This document shows positions 18,189 through 26,398 of a DNA stretch of 64,000 nt, one piece after another. The notes beneath the pieces are model-generated. The model was not told the origin of the DNA, searched no databases, and was given only the letters and a program-made list of their open reading frames with translations. Within the stretch, counting starts at the first letter, position 1; the number at the start of each line of letters is the position of its first letter. Position numbers and translations under genes: made by a program. Origin of the DNA: an uncultured Desulfovibrio sp. (lineage in GTDB: Bacteria; Desulfobacterota; Desulfovibrionia; Desulfovibrionales; Desulfovibrionaceae); NCBI GenBank assembly GCA_913060505.1, contig CAJXRQ010000009.1, forward strand, positions 46,396-110,395, given 5' to 3'.

Positions 18189-18255
18189 TGTGGGATGACA
18201 ATAAAGTTGTTTAGTGAGTAATAAAGTTATTAAGTAAGTAATAAAGTTGTTAAGT
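18189..18255 (+). repeat. glmS-proximal (right-type) end of Tn7-like element 1 with three TnsB-type sites
   Basis: Starts TGTGGGATGACAATAAAG, which differs from the Tn7 terminus (TGTGGGCGGACAATAAAG, from memory) at few positions. Three copies of AATAAAGTTGTTAAGT or near versions lie at 18200-18215, 18220-18235 and 18240-18255, with an exact 20-base period. Tight spacing is the pattern known for the right end of Tn7, the end next to glmS and tnsA. Confidence 0.85.
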
Positions 18256-18257
18256 CG

Positions 18258-18303
18258 AACCGCTTCTGGTACGTTGTTCATAATGAGCAAGCCAGGAGCG
18301 GTT
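18258..18303 (+). terminator. Imperfect hairpin between transposon end and tnsA
   Basis: AACCGCTTCTGG (18258-18269) pairs with CCAGGAGCGGTT (18292-18303) with one mismatch, six bases before the tnsA start. A perfect version of the same hairpin, followed by six T, sits at the same place in elements 2 and 3. It could stop read-through from glmS or serve as an operator for transposition genes. In this copy the T-run is weak. Confidence 0.55.
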
Positions 18304-18308
18304 TCCTT

Positions 18309-18720
18309 ATGGCCAAAAACAAATACTCGTTGACCGAACCCAAAATCCAGAAATGGATCAAAGAGGGACGCGGCAAAGGCCGAGGTCGTGACTACAAGCC
18401 ATGGCTGACGGTACGCGATCTTCCGTCTCGGGGGCGGTCTCACCGCGTGTTCGGGCATAAGTCGCAACGAACCCACCATCTCTTTTCCGACCTTGAATTG
18501 GCGATTTTCCTCATTCTTGAATGGCAGTCGGATATTGTTGAAATCAGAGAGCAGTTCCCCCTTCAGAGAGAATTGACCCTTGAGATAGCAGCAGAGTGCG
18601 GCATCCGCCATTCTGCCGTTGCCGGCGTCGAGCAATACCTGTCGTCGGACTTCCTGGTGGACTCCTCATCAAAATCCCTCCCGAGATTTGCCCTGCAAGC
18701 CAAACGGTCCGAGGACCTCA
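18309..18720 (+). pseudogene. tnsA: TnsA endonuclease, N-terminal half, truncated by an IS3 remnant
   Basis: TnsA is the restriction-like endonuclease that cuts the 5' strands at Tn7 ends. The first 136 residues are strongly Tn7-like: DYKPWLTVRDLPSRGRSHR, HHLFSDLELAIFLILEW, DIVEIREQFPL and SSDFLVD. The catalytic residues known from Tn7 TnsA (E63, D114, K132) fall at exactly the same numbers here: E63 in SDLE, D114 in SSD and K132 in LQAK. After about residue 136 the frame runs into an IS3-type transposase fragment on the other strand and stops at 18752, so half of the roughly 270-residue protein is gone. The ATG follows the transposon-end hairpin. Not functional without its C-terminal TnsC-interacting half. 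Confidence 0.9.
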
Positions 18721-19185
18721 TAACAGAACAGCACGGCTGTGCCAGTCCATGATCGCCACGAGATACAGAAAGCCGCGTTTCATCGGAATGTACGTGATGT
18801 CGGCACACCAAACCTGATTGGGCTTCGTAATTGCCCTGTGCCGCAGCAAATACGGATACGTCTTGTGTTGCGGATGCGGATGGCTCGTCTTAGGCTTCTG
18901 GTAAATCGCCATCAGGCCCATCTTACCCATCAAACGCCGAATCCTTTCACGACCGATCCGCTGACCTCCGTCTCGCAGAATGTTACGCATCTGCCTAGAA
19001 CCGAAAAACGGCAGCTCCATAAACAATTCATCGATTCGGCGCATAAGAGCCAGGTTGGCCGGAGATTCGCCAATGGGGTCGTAATAGTACGTCGACCGAT
19101 GCAGTTTAAGAATCCGGCATTGCCGCCGGATGCTGAGCTCGGGGTGAGTCTTGTCGACCACCGTTCGCCTTCGCTCACAGCTCAA
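18718..19185 (-). pseudogene. IS3-family orfB transposase, C-terminally truncated
   Basis: Reads VVDKTHPELSIRRQCRIL, then RIDELFMELPFFGSRQMRNIL, GLMAIYQKP and the first part of the integrase core ([32 protein letters not shown]). The first catalytic aspartate (WCADITYI) and the following IMDWHSR block are present. The next D and the E are lost at the tnsA junction. A relative at 59441-60324 shows the missing part. Inactive. Confidence 0.85.
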
Positions 19186-19535
19186 ATTTTGGCGAAGGCT
19201 TGTTGCAAAAAATCCTTCTCTATGTGAGTTGGCCTATCTTGGCGTGAAGCTCCTTGATCCGAGCTTCATCGCTTTGCTGCGTCTTTTGACGCTTTTCCTG
19301 CAAATCCCGCTACGATCTGCTCCTTGGCCTGCTTCTTCCATTGGGAAACCTGGTTGGGATGCACTCCATACTTGCTGGCAAGCTCGGACAATGTGTGTTC
19401 CCCTGACAGTGCGTCTAGGGCGACTCGGGCTTTGAATTCGGCAGTGAACTTTCTTCTCTTCTTGGACATGAACAGCCTCCTCAGGCTTGTTTACGTCCAC
19501 CTTGCCAAGTGGTCCAGTTTCTTAGACCCACTTCT
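18720..19535 (-). mobile_element. IS3-family remnant, lacking its 3' part
   Basis: A partial IS on the minus strand. Its 5' end is at 19535, where the inverted-repeat start AGAAGTGGGTC reads leftward, matching the left end of the fuller copy at 59281. The other end is missing: the sequence breaks at about 18720 inside the orfB catalytic core and joins tnsA. A single deletion from tnsA into the IS would explain loss of both the tns genes and the IS right end. Confidence 0.8.
19196..19469 (-). pseudogene. IS3-family orfA (helix-turn-helix part), interrupted
   Basis: Begins MSKKRRKFTAEFKARVALDAL and contains the HTH segment TLSELASKYGVHPNQVSQWKKQAKEQ. The frame stops after KDAAKR at 19266. The expected continuation (EARIKELHAKIGQL and QQAFAKI) is readable just downstream in another frame, so small indels have broken it. 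Confidence 0.8.
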
Positions 19536-19629
19536 CAGGCTACAGTTCCGTGTTGTTGGGCGCAGACGTCAACCTCCGAAGGGGCGGGAGGCAATCGAGG
19601 ATCGAGCGAAGCGAAGTTGCCCACCTTGG

Positions 19630-20211
19630 CTACTGATTGCTGCCCAATGCGATGGCCGCATTGGTCAACGCGTCAGCAAAATCCGCGTCCAGGGGAGCAT
19701 GGCCCGTGAGAAGCCGGTACCACATGGCGCCGAAAATCATATCCACCAGCAAATCCGGTCCCTGGCCGGGATCGATTTCCCCGCTTTTCATCCCATTGCG
19801 GATAATCGCGTCCAGGACCGTCCGCCGGGCGGCCACGAAGTTGTCCCGGAACCTGTCGTGAAATTCCGCGTCCTGCTGCGCCTGGGCCATGAGAAACCGA
19901 AGAGGATCGCCCGCCCCTTGACGGATGGACTGCATCAAGCGACGCAGGAACTGATTGAGCGTTTCCCGAAATGTCCCGCACTCGGGGATCGGCAGCTCCG
20001 CTCCGGCCTGGCGCAGCAGGACGTCAAGCACGATGTCGGCCACGGTCGCCCATCGGCGGTATATGGTCGGCCTGCCCACCCCGGCGCGCCGGGCAATAGC
20101 TTCGATGGTCAGGCCGCCGCCCCCGGTTTCACGCAACAAGTCCCGGACCGCGTCCAGTATCGCTTCCTGCGCCTTCTCGCTCCTTGGACGTCCTCCCCTC
20201 CCCTTTGCCAT
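19630..20211 (-). CDS. TetR-family repressor
   Basis: A 193-residue TetR regulator. The N-terminal HTH reads AILDAVRDLLRETGGGGLTIEAIARRAGVGRPTIYRRWATVADIV; the C-terminal ligand domain is of the kind found next to redox or detoxification genes. It is divergent from the flavodoxin-ferredoxin gene at 20389, with 177 bases between and a palindromic TTACAT...ATGTAA in the gap, so it probably represses that gene and itself. The gene is GC-rich compared with the chromosomal flanks and lies in Tn7-like element 1. The inducer is unknown. Confidence 0.9.
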   Translation of the reverse strand: MAKGRGGRPRSEKAQEAILDAVRDLLRETGGGGLTIEAIARRAGVGRPTIYRRWATVADIVLDVLLRQAGAELPIPECGTFRETLNQFLRRLMQSIRQGAGDPLRFLMAQAQQDAEFHDRFRDNFVAARRTVLDAIIRNGMKSGEIDPGQGPDLLVDMIFGAMWYRLLTGHAPLDADFADALTNAAIALGSNQ

Positions 20212-20269
20212 GTCCCTTCTCCTCGATTAACCGTTTTCCCGCATGTTACGTTTGACATCTTGCGACTGG

Positions 20270-20292
20270 TTACATTACGTAACGGCATGTAA
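20270..20292. promoter_or_regulatory. Candidate TetR operator
   Basis: TTACAT (20270-20275) and ATGTAA (20287-20292) form an inverted repeat with 11 bases between, enclosing the smaller palindrome TTACGTAA. It is centred in the divergent gap between the TetR gene and the flavodoxin-ferredoxin gene. Assignment rests on position and symmetry only. Confidence 0.5.
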
Positions 20293-20388
20293 TGATATTA
20301 GTCAATTACAATTCGCGCTTTTCCGAATATCCGGGCCTACACCCGGTGTGTCGGCTTATCAGAAACACATAACTTGGAGGCTGGGGTA

Positions 20389-21189
20389 ATGAAGACAAAA
20401 AAGATAAAGCTGGCATACTTCTCGCCCACAGGGACCTCGGAGAGGGTCGCCAGAGGCGTAGCCGACGGCATCGAGGCCGCCGAGCTTGAAACCATTGACA
20501 TCACCCGCCCGGAAACGCGGGAAAAACCGGTCAGATGCGCAGCGGACGAATTGCTCCTGGTGGCCGTCCCGGTATACATGGGCAGGGTCCCGGCGCTGCT
20601 CCATGGCTGGCTCAACGCCCTTGAGGCCCGGGAAACACCCGCCGTCTGCATCGTCGTTTACGGAAACCGCGCATACGAAGACTCGCTGCTCGAACTCAAG
20701 GACACTCTGGCGAACCGGGGCTGCATTCCCGTTGCCGGAGGGGCGTATATCGGGGAGCATTCGTTCTCCGACGAGCAGGCCCCCGTTGCCATGGGGCGTC
20801 CCAATGAAGAAGACCTGCGGCATGCTCATGCTTTCGGCAAAGCAATCCGGGAAAAACTTGATTCCGTTGCGTCCCCCGCCGACCTGGCCGACCTCCAGGT
20901 GCCGGGCGAACACCCCTATGGCGGAAGGACCCAACTGTGGGACGTCGATTTCATCGCCGTGGATGACCGGTGCGCCCAGTGTGGACTGTGCGCGAAAGTC
21001 TGCCCCGTGGGCGCGGTGGACCCCGCCAACAGCGCAGCCATCGACATTGCCAAATGTATCACCTGCTGCGCCTGCATCAAAAAATGTCCGCAAAACGCCC
21101 GGTCCAAGAAAGCCAGCCCCGTCATGGAAGCATCCCAGAGGTTGTTCAACCTCTTTACCGAGCCCAAGAAACCGGAATACTTCCTCTGA
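20389..21189 (+). CDS. EFR1-type protein: flavodoxin fold plus two 4Fe-4S clusters
   Basis: A 266-residue cytoplasmic electron-transfer protein. The N-terminal half has a flavodoxin FMN loop (YFSPTGTSERVARG) and the later FMN-contact region (VVYGNRAYEDSL). The C-terminal part has two ferredoxin motifs: CAQCGLCAKVCPVGAV and CITCCACIKKCPQNA, each ending in the CP typical of bacterial ferredoxins. The ATG at 20389 has GGAGG eight bases upstream; an in-frame TTG at 20374 would precede that site. It is divergent from the TetR gene and probably under its control. Such proteins are thought to pass electrons in anaerobes; the partner is unknown. Confidence 0.92.
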   Translation: MKTKKIKLAYFSPTGTSERVARGVADGIEAAELETIDITRPETREKPVRCAADELLLVAVPVYMGRVPALLHGWLNALEARETPAVCIVVYGNRAYEDSLLELKDTLANRGCIPVAGGAYIGEHSFSDEQAPVAMGRPNEEDLRHAHAFGKAIREKLDSVASPADLADLQVPGEHPYGGRTQLWDVDFIAVDDRCAQCGLCAKVCPVGAVDPANSAAIDIAKCITCCACIKKCPQNARSKKASPVMEASQRLFNLFTEPKKPEYFL

Positions 21190-21321
21190 CCAAAGGGGTG
21201 CAAGCGCAGCAGGAGCAAGCCCCTGTCTGCGCCATTTAGGGCGTGCCGTTTTGCGTCCTGCGCTCTCGGCGACGCAGCCTATTCGCCTCCGGCAGGTGAG
21301 CGTATCGCAACAAATGGACAG

Positions 21322-21347
21322 GCCCCCGCAACGACCGTTGCGGGGGC
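21322..21347. terminator. Strong hairpin between convergent genes
   Basis: GCCCCCGCAAC and GTTGCGGGGGC form a perfect 11-pair stem with a four-base loop. It lies between the convergent EFR1 and solute-binding genes. There is no T-run on either side, so it may act as a boundary hairpin rather than a classical intrinsic terminator. Confidence 0.6.
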
Positions 21348-21374
21348 TGTCGGTTCGGATTGCGGATGCAGGCT

Positions 21375-22634
21375 TTACGGCACTAGGCGTTGGACGCGCT
21401 TGTTCACATCGGACGCGACTTCCTTGGGGGAGGCGTCTGTGGTGATGACCTTTTCCATGGCGTTGTATATCACCTCGGTGATCTTGAGTCCGTTTTTTCC
21501 GGGGAAGGCGTACCAGCCGGCCATGAAGGGCTGTTGCCGGTACACGGTCATCTGGTTGGGGTCTTTTTCCAGGGAAGCCTTGAGCGCGGCCGCCGCGTTT
21601 TTGTTGGGTGCCATGTATCCCGTGTTGGAGGCCATGACCGTGGCTCCCTCAACGCCGCACCAGAACTTGATGAATTTCCATACGGCCCGCTGCTTTTCCG
21701 GGTCCCTGGCGACCATGATGGCCGCGTTGCCGCCGACGGGCAGCCGTGAGCCCTCGCGCAGGCCCGGGAAAAAGTGGGTCTTGAGCTCGAACCTGCCGCC
21801 GATGGATTTCTTGACGTTTTGCAGGATGGAAGAAGTCGCGACCAGGAGGCCCAGCTTGCCGGCGTAGAAATCCGTGCTGCCGGTATTCCACCGGTAATCC
21901 TGCCGCATGTGGCCCCTGGCCACCATGTCGCGCAGGGTCTGTAAGGCTTTGATCCCGGTGGGGCTGTCTAGGAGCACCTTCTTTTCCCCGGCGTCCATGA
22001 AGCTGCCGCCGTCGGCGAAGACCAGGGCCTGGAGCTGCCAGAACCCGCTTTCACACCAGTTATAGAAGAAGCCGCCCTCGCCGGTGGCGGCCTCTACCTT
22101 GCGGGCGTATTCGTACACCTCGTCCCAGGTCTTAGGCAGGGTCTCCTCGGTGTAGCCGGCTTTCCTGGCGAGGGTCATATTGTAATAGGTGATGGGCAGG
22201 GAAACGGCAAACGGGAGTCCGTATACCTTGTCGTCGAATCGGCAGGTCTGGTACATGGCGTCGTTGAAGCCGCTCGCGCCGAAGTCCTTTTCCTGTGCGA
22301 TGAACGCGTCCAGGGGCTGGGCGATACCCTTGTCCTTCATGACGCGGACGCTGGAAATGCCCTGGAAGGTCACGTCCGGCAGGCTGTTCGTCATGGCGGA
22401 ACGCAACATGGTCTTGGTGCCGTCCTCATAGGACTGGTACTTCGTGCGCACCTTGACTTCGATGTCGGGCTCCACTGCTTTGAACTGTTCCAGAATGGGG
22501 CCGTGCACCTTGTCGAAGAGGTCCGGGTACGGATACTCCATGATGATTGTCGTCTTGGCCATGGCCGTGGCGCTCATGGCCAGGACCATGGACAGCATGA
22601 GCAATACTTTTACCGTTGAGTTGATGAGACGCAT
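21375..22634 (-). CDS. ugpB: ABC sugar/glycerol-3-phosphate-type solute-binding protein
   Basis: A 419-residue periplasmic binding protein with a signal peptide (to about SATAMAK). The mature part has the family 1 solute-binding pattern: FKAVEPDIEVKVRTKYQSYEDG, ALPDVTFQGISS-like loops, the substrate strand VYGLPFAVSLPITYYN, and CGVEGATVMASNTGYMAPNKN near the end. This resembles UgpB. It is the last gene of a seven-gene minus-strand operon and follows ugpE by 27 bases with AGGAG seven bases before its ATG. With UgpAEC it would import sn-glycerol-3-phosphate or glycerophosphodiesters; sugar specificity cannot be excluded from sequence alone. Confidence 0.85.
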   Translation of the reverse strand: MRLINSTVKVLLMLSMVLAMSATAMAKTTIIMEYPYPDLFDKVHGPILEQFKAVEPDIEVKVRTKYQSYEDGTKTMLRSAMTNSLPDVTFQGISSVRVMKDKGIAQPLDAFIAQEKDFGASGFNDAMYQTCRFDDKVYGLPFAVSLPITYYNMTLARKAGYTEETLPKTWDEVYEYARKVEAATGEGGFFYNWCESGFWQLQALVFADGGSFMDAGEKKVLLDSPTGIKALQTLRDMVARGHMRQDYRWNTGSTDFYAGKLGLLVATSSILQNVKKSIGGRFELKTHFFPGLREGSRLPVGGNAAIMVARDPEKQRAVWKFIKFWCGVEGATVMASNTGYMAPNKNAAAALKASLEKDPNQMTVYRQQPFMAGWYAFPGKNGLKITEVIYNAMEKVITTDASPKEVASDVNKRVQRLVP

Positions 22635-22661
22635 GAGGGGGCTCCTTGATGGCTGTTGCGG

Positions 22662-23486
22662 TTATTTAATTCCGGCCTGCATGGACACGCCTTGAATGAA
22701 CTTGTTCCTGGCGGCCCAGAAGACGGCCAGGAGGGGAACCGTGATGACGCAGGCCGCTGCCATGAGCGGCCCGTAGCTGATCCCCGCGTCTTCGGTCTTG
22801 AAGTAGAAGATGCCGAGGGGCGGGGTGAAATACCGGACATCCTGAAGACAGATAAGCGGCCAGAAAAAGTCGTTCCAATGGGCGATGAACGAGAGGATGC
22901 CGAACGCGGTGAGGGCGGGCATGGCCATGGGCATCACGACGCGCAGCAGGATGGAGAGCTCGCCCATGCCGTCTATGCGGGCCGCGTCTACGATGTCGTC
23001 GGGTATGGTCATGAAGAACTGGCGCAGGAGGAAGATGCCCAGGACCGAGATCGTCCACGGCAGGATCAGGGCGGTGTAGGAGTTGAGCTGCCCGATGGAA
23101 TAGAGTTCCATGAAGACCGGGATGGCCACGGCCTGGGGTGGGATGAGCAGGCACCACAGCACCGCGTTGAACAGCGCCTTTCGCCCGGCGAAGCGGAACT
23201 TGGCCAGCGCGTAGGCGCAGGGCACGGCCACGATCAGTTGGATGCAGAAGATGGCGGTGGTGACGAGCACGCCGTTTATGAGGAAGTCCAGCATGGGCAG
23301 CTTGGTGAACACCGTCACGTAATTGGACGCTGCGGCCCATTCGCCGGGCAGGAAACTGAAGCCGCCAGCGAAGATGTCCGCCTGGCTCTTGAGGGACGTG
23401 CTGAGCATGACCGCAAAGGGAAGCACCATGAACGCCGCTCCGGCCAGGAGCGCGGCGTGACGCAGCAGGGGGTTGACCTTGTTCAT
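22662..23486 (-). CDS. ugpE: ABC permease, UgpE/MalG-like
   Basis: A 274-residue inner-membrane permease with about six helices. It carries the EAA-type loop contacting the ATPase: DDIVDAARIDGMGELSILLRVVMPMAMPAL. The N-terminal helix (LLAGAAFMVLPFAVMLSTSLK) and the GGFSFLPGEWAAASNYVTVF segment fit the MalG/UgpE branch. Its start overlaps the ugpA stop by four bases (ATGA), so the two are translationally coupled. Part of the GC-rich transposon-borne uptake operon. Confidence 0.9.
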   Translation of the reverse strand: MNKVNPLLRHAALLAGAAFMVLPFAVMLSTSLKSQADIFAGGFSFLPGEWAAASNYVTVFTKLPMLDFLINGVLVTTAIFCIQLIVAVPCAYALAKFRFAGRKALFNAVLWCLLIPPQAVAIPVFMELYSIGQLNSYTALILPWTISVLGIFLLRQFFMTIPDDIVDAARIDGMGELSILLRVVMPMAMPALTAFGILSFIAHWNDFFWPLICLQDVRYFTPPLGIFYFKTEDAGISYGPLMAAACVITVPLLAVFWAARNKFIQGVSMQAGIK

Positions 23487-24367
23487 TGGTAATGCACCTT
23501 TTTTTCAAGCCACATGGCCTTGACGAGAGTAAGCCCGCCCACGCCGACGAGGAAAATGACCGTGATGGCGGCGGCTATGTTGGTCCTGAAAAAGTCGAAC
23601 CCTTCCTTGTACATGGTGTAGGTCAGCACCTCGGTGGCGTCGTTGGGGCCGCCCTGGGTCAGCACCGCAACGCTTTCGAAGACCTGGAAGGAGTGGACGG
23701 CCAGCAGGATGAGCACGAAATAGGTCACGTGGCTGACCAGCGGCCAGGTGACGAGCATGAACCGGGAGACGGGATCGTCGGCTCCGTCCAGTTCCCCGGC
23801 CTCGTACATCTCGTCGGGAATCCCCGACAGACCGGCCAGGAACAGCACGATGGACAGCCCGAGGTTCTGCCAGATGGAAATGAGGGCCAGGATGGGCAGG
23901 GCCAGATACTCGGTCCTGAGGAGGTTGACGGGCTCCACGCCGAGCCAGCCCGCCACCAGGCCCCAAAGCCCCACGGTCGGATTGAGCACGAAGTCCCAAA
24001 CCATCAGCATGGCCACGGCGGTACCCATGAAGGGCATGAAGTAGACGGTCTGGTAGAGACTGCGCATTTTGCCGCTACGCAGGATCATGGACGCAAAGAA
24101 CATCCCCAGGAAAAGCGTGGTCGGCACGGTCATGAGGATATAGAGCGCCGTGTTGCCGATCGAGCGCAGGAACAGCGCATCGTCGAACAGGCTGCCGTAA
24201 TTGCGCAGTCCCACGAAGGACAGGGCCGTTTCGCCCAGTTGCCAGTCCGTGAAGGACAGGGCGGTTACGGCGAGGACCGGGCCTATGAGGAAAAGAAGCA
24301 TCAGCGCCACTGCCGGGGCGCTGAGCCCGTACGGCAGGGCCAGCCTATAGAGCGTGTGCCAGCGCAT
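23483..24367 (-). CDS. ugpA: ABC permease, UgpA/MalF-like
   Basis: A 294-residue inner-membrane permease. The start MRWHTLYRLALPYG was chosen because GGAGG lies six bases upstream and it overlaps the ATPase gene by only 23 bases; the open frame extends 30 codons further without support. Six hydrophobic segments are visible, and the EAA loop reads IPDEMYEAGELDGADDPVSRFMLVTWPLVSHV. Pairs with the UgpE-like permease to form the membrane channel. Confidence 0.9.
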   Translation of the reverse strand: MRWHTLYRLALPYGLSAPAVALMLLFLIGPVLAVTALSFTDWQLGETALSFVGLRNYGSLFDDALFLRSIGNTALYILMTVPTTLFLGMFFASMILRSGKMRSLYQTVYFMPFMGTAVAMLMVWDFVLNPTVGLWGLVAGWLGVEPVNLLRTEYLALPILALISIWQNLGLSIVLFLAGLSGIPDEMYEAGELDGADDPVSRFMLVTWPLVSHVTYFVLILLAVHSFQVFESVAVLTQGGPNDATEVLTYTMYKEGFDFFRTNIAAAITVIFLVGVGGLTLVKAMWLEKKVHYQ

Positions 24368-25541
24368 GGCGCTCCTCCCGTGTCGGCCTGACAGCCGTTT
24401 CGAGCCTGCGGGAGCCTTGCCGGGCTTCGTGAAGGGCAGGATTCCAGCCGTCCGCATCGAAGTGGATGACGCTGTCGGAGCGGCAACTCAGGTGGATTGC
24501 GGCCCCCACTTCGGGAATGGCGGCCCTGCTGTCCAGTCGGCTGATGGTGCGGGTGTCGTCCGCCAGGACGGCATGCACCAGGAAGCTGGAGCCCAGGTCC
24601 TCCACGTTGACGACGCGGGCGGGCCAGGCGTCGTCGGCCTTGGGCGTCACGGTCAGCCTGCTGGGACGTATCCCGATGCTTCCCCGATCCCTGACAAAAG
24701 ACGGGGCCGAAAGCTTGACGCCGCAGACGTCCATGACTCCGGGGGAGGTCACGGTCCGGGGAAGGATGTTGATGCCGGGGGCCCCGATGAATTCGGCCAC
24801 GCGCAGGTGGGCCGGGCGGGAGTATATGTTGCGCGGGGTATCCACCTGCATGATCCGCCCCTGCATCATCACCGCGACCCGGTCGGACATGGTCATGGCC
24901 TCTTCCTGATCGTGGGTGACGTAGACGAAGGTCGTGCCGAGCTTGCGGTGCAGTTCCGCCAGCTCGGTGCGCATGTGGGCGCGCATTTTGGTGTCCAGGT
25001 TGGAAAGGGGCTCATCCATGAGGAAGACCTCGGGCTCGCGGACCATGGCGCGTCCCAGTGCCACCCGCTGCCGCTGTCCGCCCGAGAGCTGCGCCGGTTT
25101 GCGGTCGAGAAGGTGCTTGATATCCAGGCTTTCGGCCAACGCCTCCACTCGCGCCTTGATTTCCGTCTTGATCCTGGCCGTGCCGCCGATGAACCTGCCG
25201 ACCAGGGGGAGGCGCTGGGGGCGGCTGAGCAGGCGCATGGTCAAGGGAACGGCCATGTTCTGAAACACCGTGAGGTGCGGATAAAGGGCGTAGGATTGAA
25301 ACACCATGGAGACGCTCCGATTTTTGGGCGAGATGCCGGTGACGTCTCTGCCGCCGATGCGCAGCGAGCCGCCGCTTTGGGTTTCCAACCCGGAGATAAT
25401 CCTCAGCAGCGTGGACTTGCCGCAGCCGGACGCCCCCAGCAGGGAGAGGAATTCCCCATCCCGAATTTCGAGGTTGATGCCTTCGAGCACGTTGACCTCG
25501 CCGAAGGACTTGCTGATATCGTTCATGTGTATGGAAGCCAT
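24345..25541 (-). CDS. ugpC: ABC importer ATPase, UgpC/MalK-like
   Basis: A 398-residue ATPase. Start MASIHMNDISKSFG has AGGAGG seven bases upstream. Motifs: Walker A GASGCGKST, Q-loop VFQSYALYPHLTV, signature LSGGQRQRVALGRAMV, Walker B VFLMDEPLSNLD and the H-loop THDQEEAMTMSD. The C-terminal third is an OB-fold regulatory domain (TOBE) as in UgpC and MalK. Between Walker A and the signature is an insert (RLLSRPQRLPLVGRFIGGTARIKTE) not typical of UgpC. It energises the UgpAE permease. The position in the operon fits an importer of phosphorylated or polar small molecules. Confidence 0.92.
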   Translation of the reverse strand: MASIHMNDISKSFGEVNVLEGINLEIRDGEFLSLLGASGCGKSTLLRIISGLETQSGGSLRIGGRDVTGISPKNRSVSMVFQSYALYPHLTVFQNMAVPLTMRLLSRPQRLPLVGRFIGGTARIKTEIKARVEALAESLDIKHLLDRKPAQLSGGQRQRVALGRAMVREPEVFLMDEPLSNLDTKMRAHMRTELAELHRKLGTTFVYVTHDQEEAMTMSDRVAVMMQGRIMQVDTPRNIYSRPAHLRVAEFIGAPGINILPRTVTSPGVMDVCGVKLSAPSFVRDRGSIGIRPSRLTVTPKADDAWPARVVNVEDLGSSFLVHAVLADDTRTISRLDSRAAIPEVGAAIHLSCRSDSVIHFDADGWNPALHEARQGSRRLETAVRPTREERHALAHAL

Positions 25542-25573
25542 GTCTCTTCCTCCTGCTTGTTTTGAGTGAAAAA

Positions 25574-26398
25574 TCAGACGGCGACGACCCTGTTTTCGTT
25601 GTCCTCCCGGATTGCCGTCACGGCCCGGCACAACGTTTCCATGGAAGGAAACCGGTAAACGCCGGGCGGCTCGTCGCTTCCCGCCTGCTGCAAGTCGATC
25701 CAGCAGGCGTCCATGCCCACGCTCAGGGCGCCGGCGATGTCGGTCTCCCTGTTGTCCCCGATCATGAGGCACTGCTTCGGGCCGACGCCGGCGCTCTTGA
25801 GTATGGCATTGAAGGCGTATGCTTCGGGCTTGCCGGTGAATGTGGGATGGATGTTGGCGATGGACGCGACCGCCTTGGCCAGGGTGCCGGTCTCCGGGGT
25901 CCTTCCTCCGGAAGAGGTCGGGTGGAACATGTCGGCATTGGTGGCGATGAACGTGGCCCCGTTCAGGACGAGTTCGACGCAACGCTCAAGCCGTTTGAAA
26001 GTGAAATTGACATCGCGCCCCATGATCAGGAACCCGCACGGTTCGGTGGACGTGAGGTCGACGACGGTGTGGCCGAAGCGCCGGAATTCGGCAGCCAGGG
26101 CGTCTGTGCCCACCACGCACACCCGTTGTGGGCCGTGGTGCTCGAAGAGATGACGGGCCGCCAGGGTGGAGGCCGTGAAGATCGTCTCTTCCGGCACGGC
26201 TATCCCCATCTTGGCGAGCCGGAGCCGGATGCCTGTGGGCCCATGGGTCGAATTGTTGCTCAGGATGCAGATTCGTTTCCCCTGCTGCCGGAGATGATGC
26301 AACAGCGTGGTCGCGCCCGGTGCGGGCTCGTCCCCGAAATAGACGCACCCGTCGAGGTCGAAGATGAAGGTGGAATACCGTCCGGGATCGAATGTCAT
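25574..26398 (-). CDS. HAD-IIA phosphatase (NagD/glycerol-3-phosphate phosphatase-like)
   Basis: A 274-residue cytoplasmic HAD hydrolase. Motif I is FIFDLDGCVYFG with both catalytic aspartates, motif II is ILSNNST, and motif III/IV is GKPEAYAFN with MIGDNRETDIAGA. The cap lies between motifs II and III as in the NagD branch. This branch includes glycerol-3-phosphate and 2-phosphoglycolate phosphatases. Its ATG overlaps the glpP stop (ATGA), and it sits between glpP and the Ugp-type transporter, so glycerol-3-phosphate is a sensible substrate, though inferred. Start 26398 is preferred over the in-frame start five codons upstream because of the overlap. Confidence 0.88.
   Translation of the reverse strand: MTFDPGRYSTFIFDLDGCVYFGDEPAPGATTLLHHLRQQGKRICILSNNSTHGPTGIRLRLAKMGIAVPEETIFTASTLAARHLFEHHGPQRVCVVGTDALAAEFRRFGHTVVDLTSTEPCGFLIMGRDVNFTFKRLERCVELVLNGATFIATNADMFHPTSSGGRTPETGTLAKAVASIANIHPTFTGKPEAYAFNAILKSAGVGPKQCLMIGDNRETDIAGALSVGMDACWIDLQQAGSDEPPGVYRFPSMETLCRAVTAIREDNENRVVAV

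Noticed and set aside
22666..23508. Open frame of 280 codons in another minus frame over ugpE
   Set aside because: High-GC shadow of the permease gene; arginine/histidine/proline-rich translation typical of a wrong frame.
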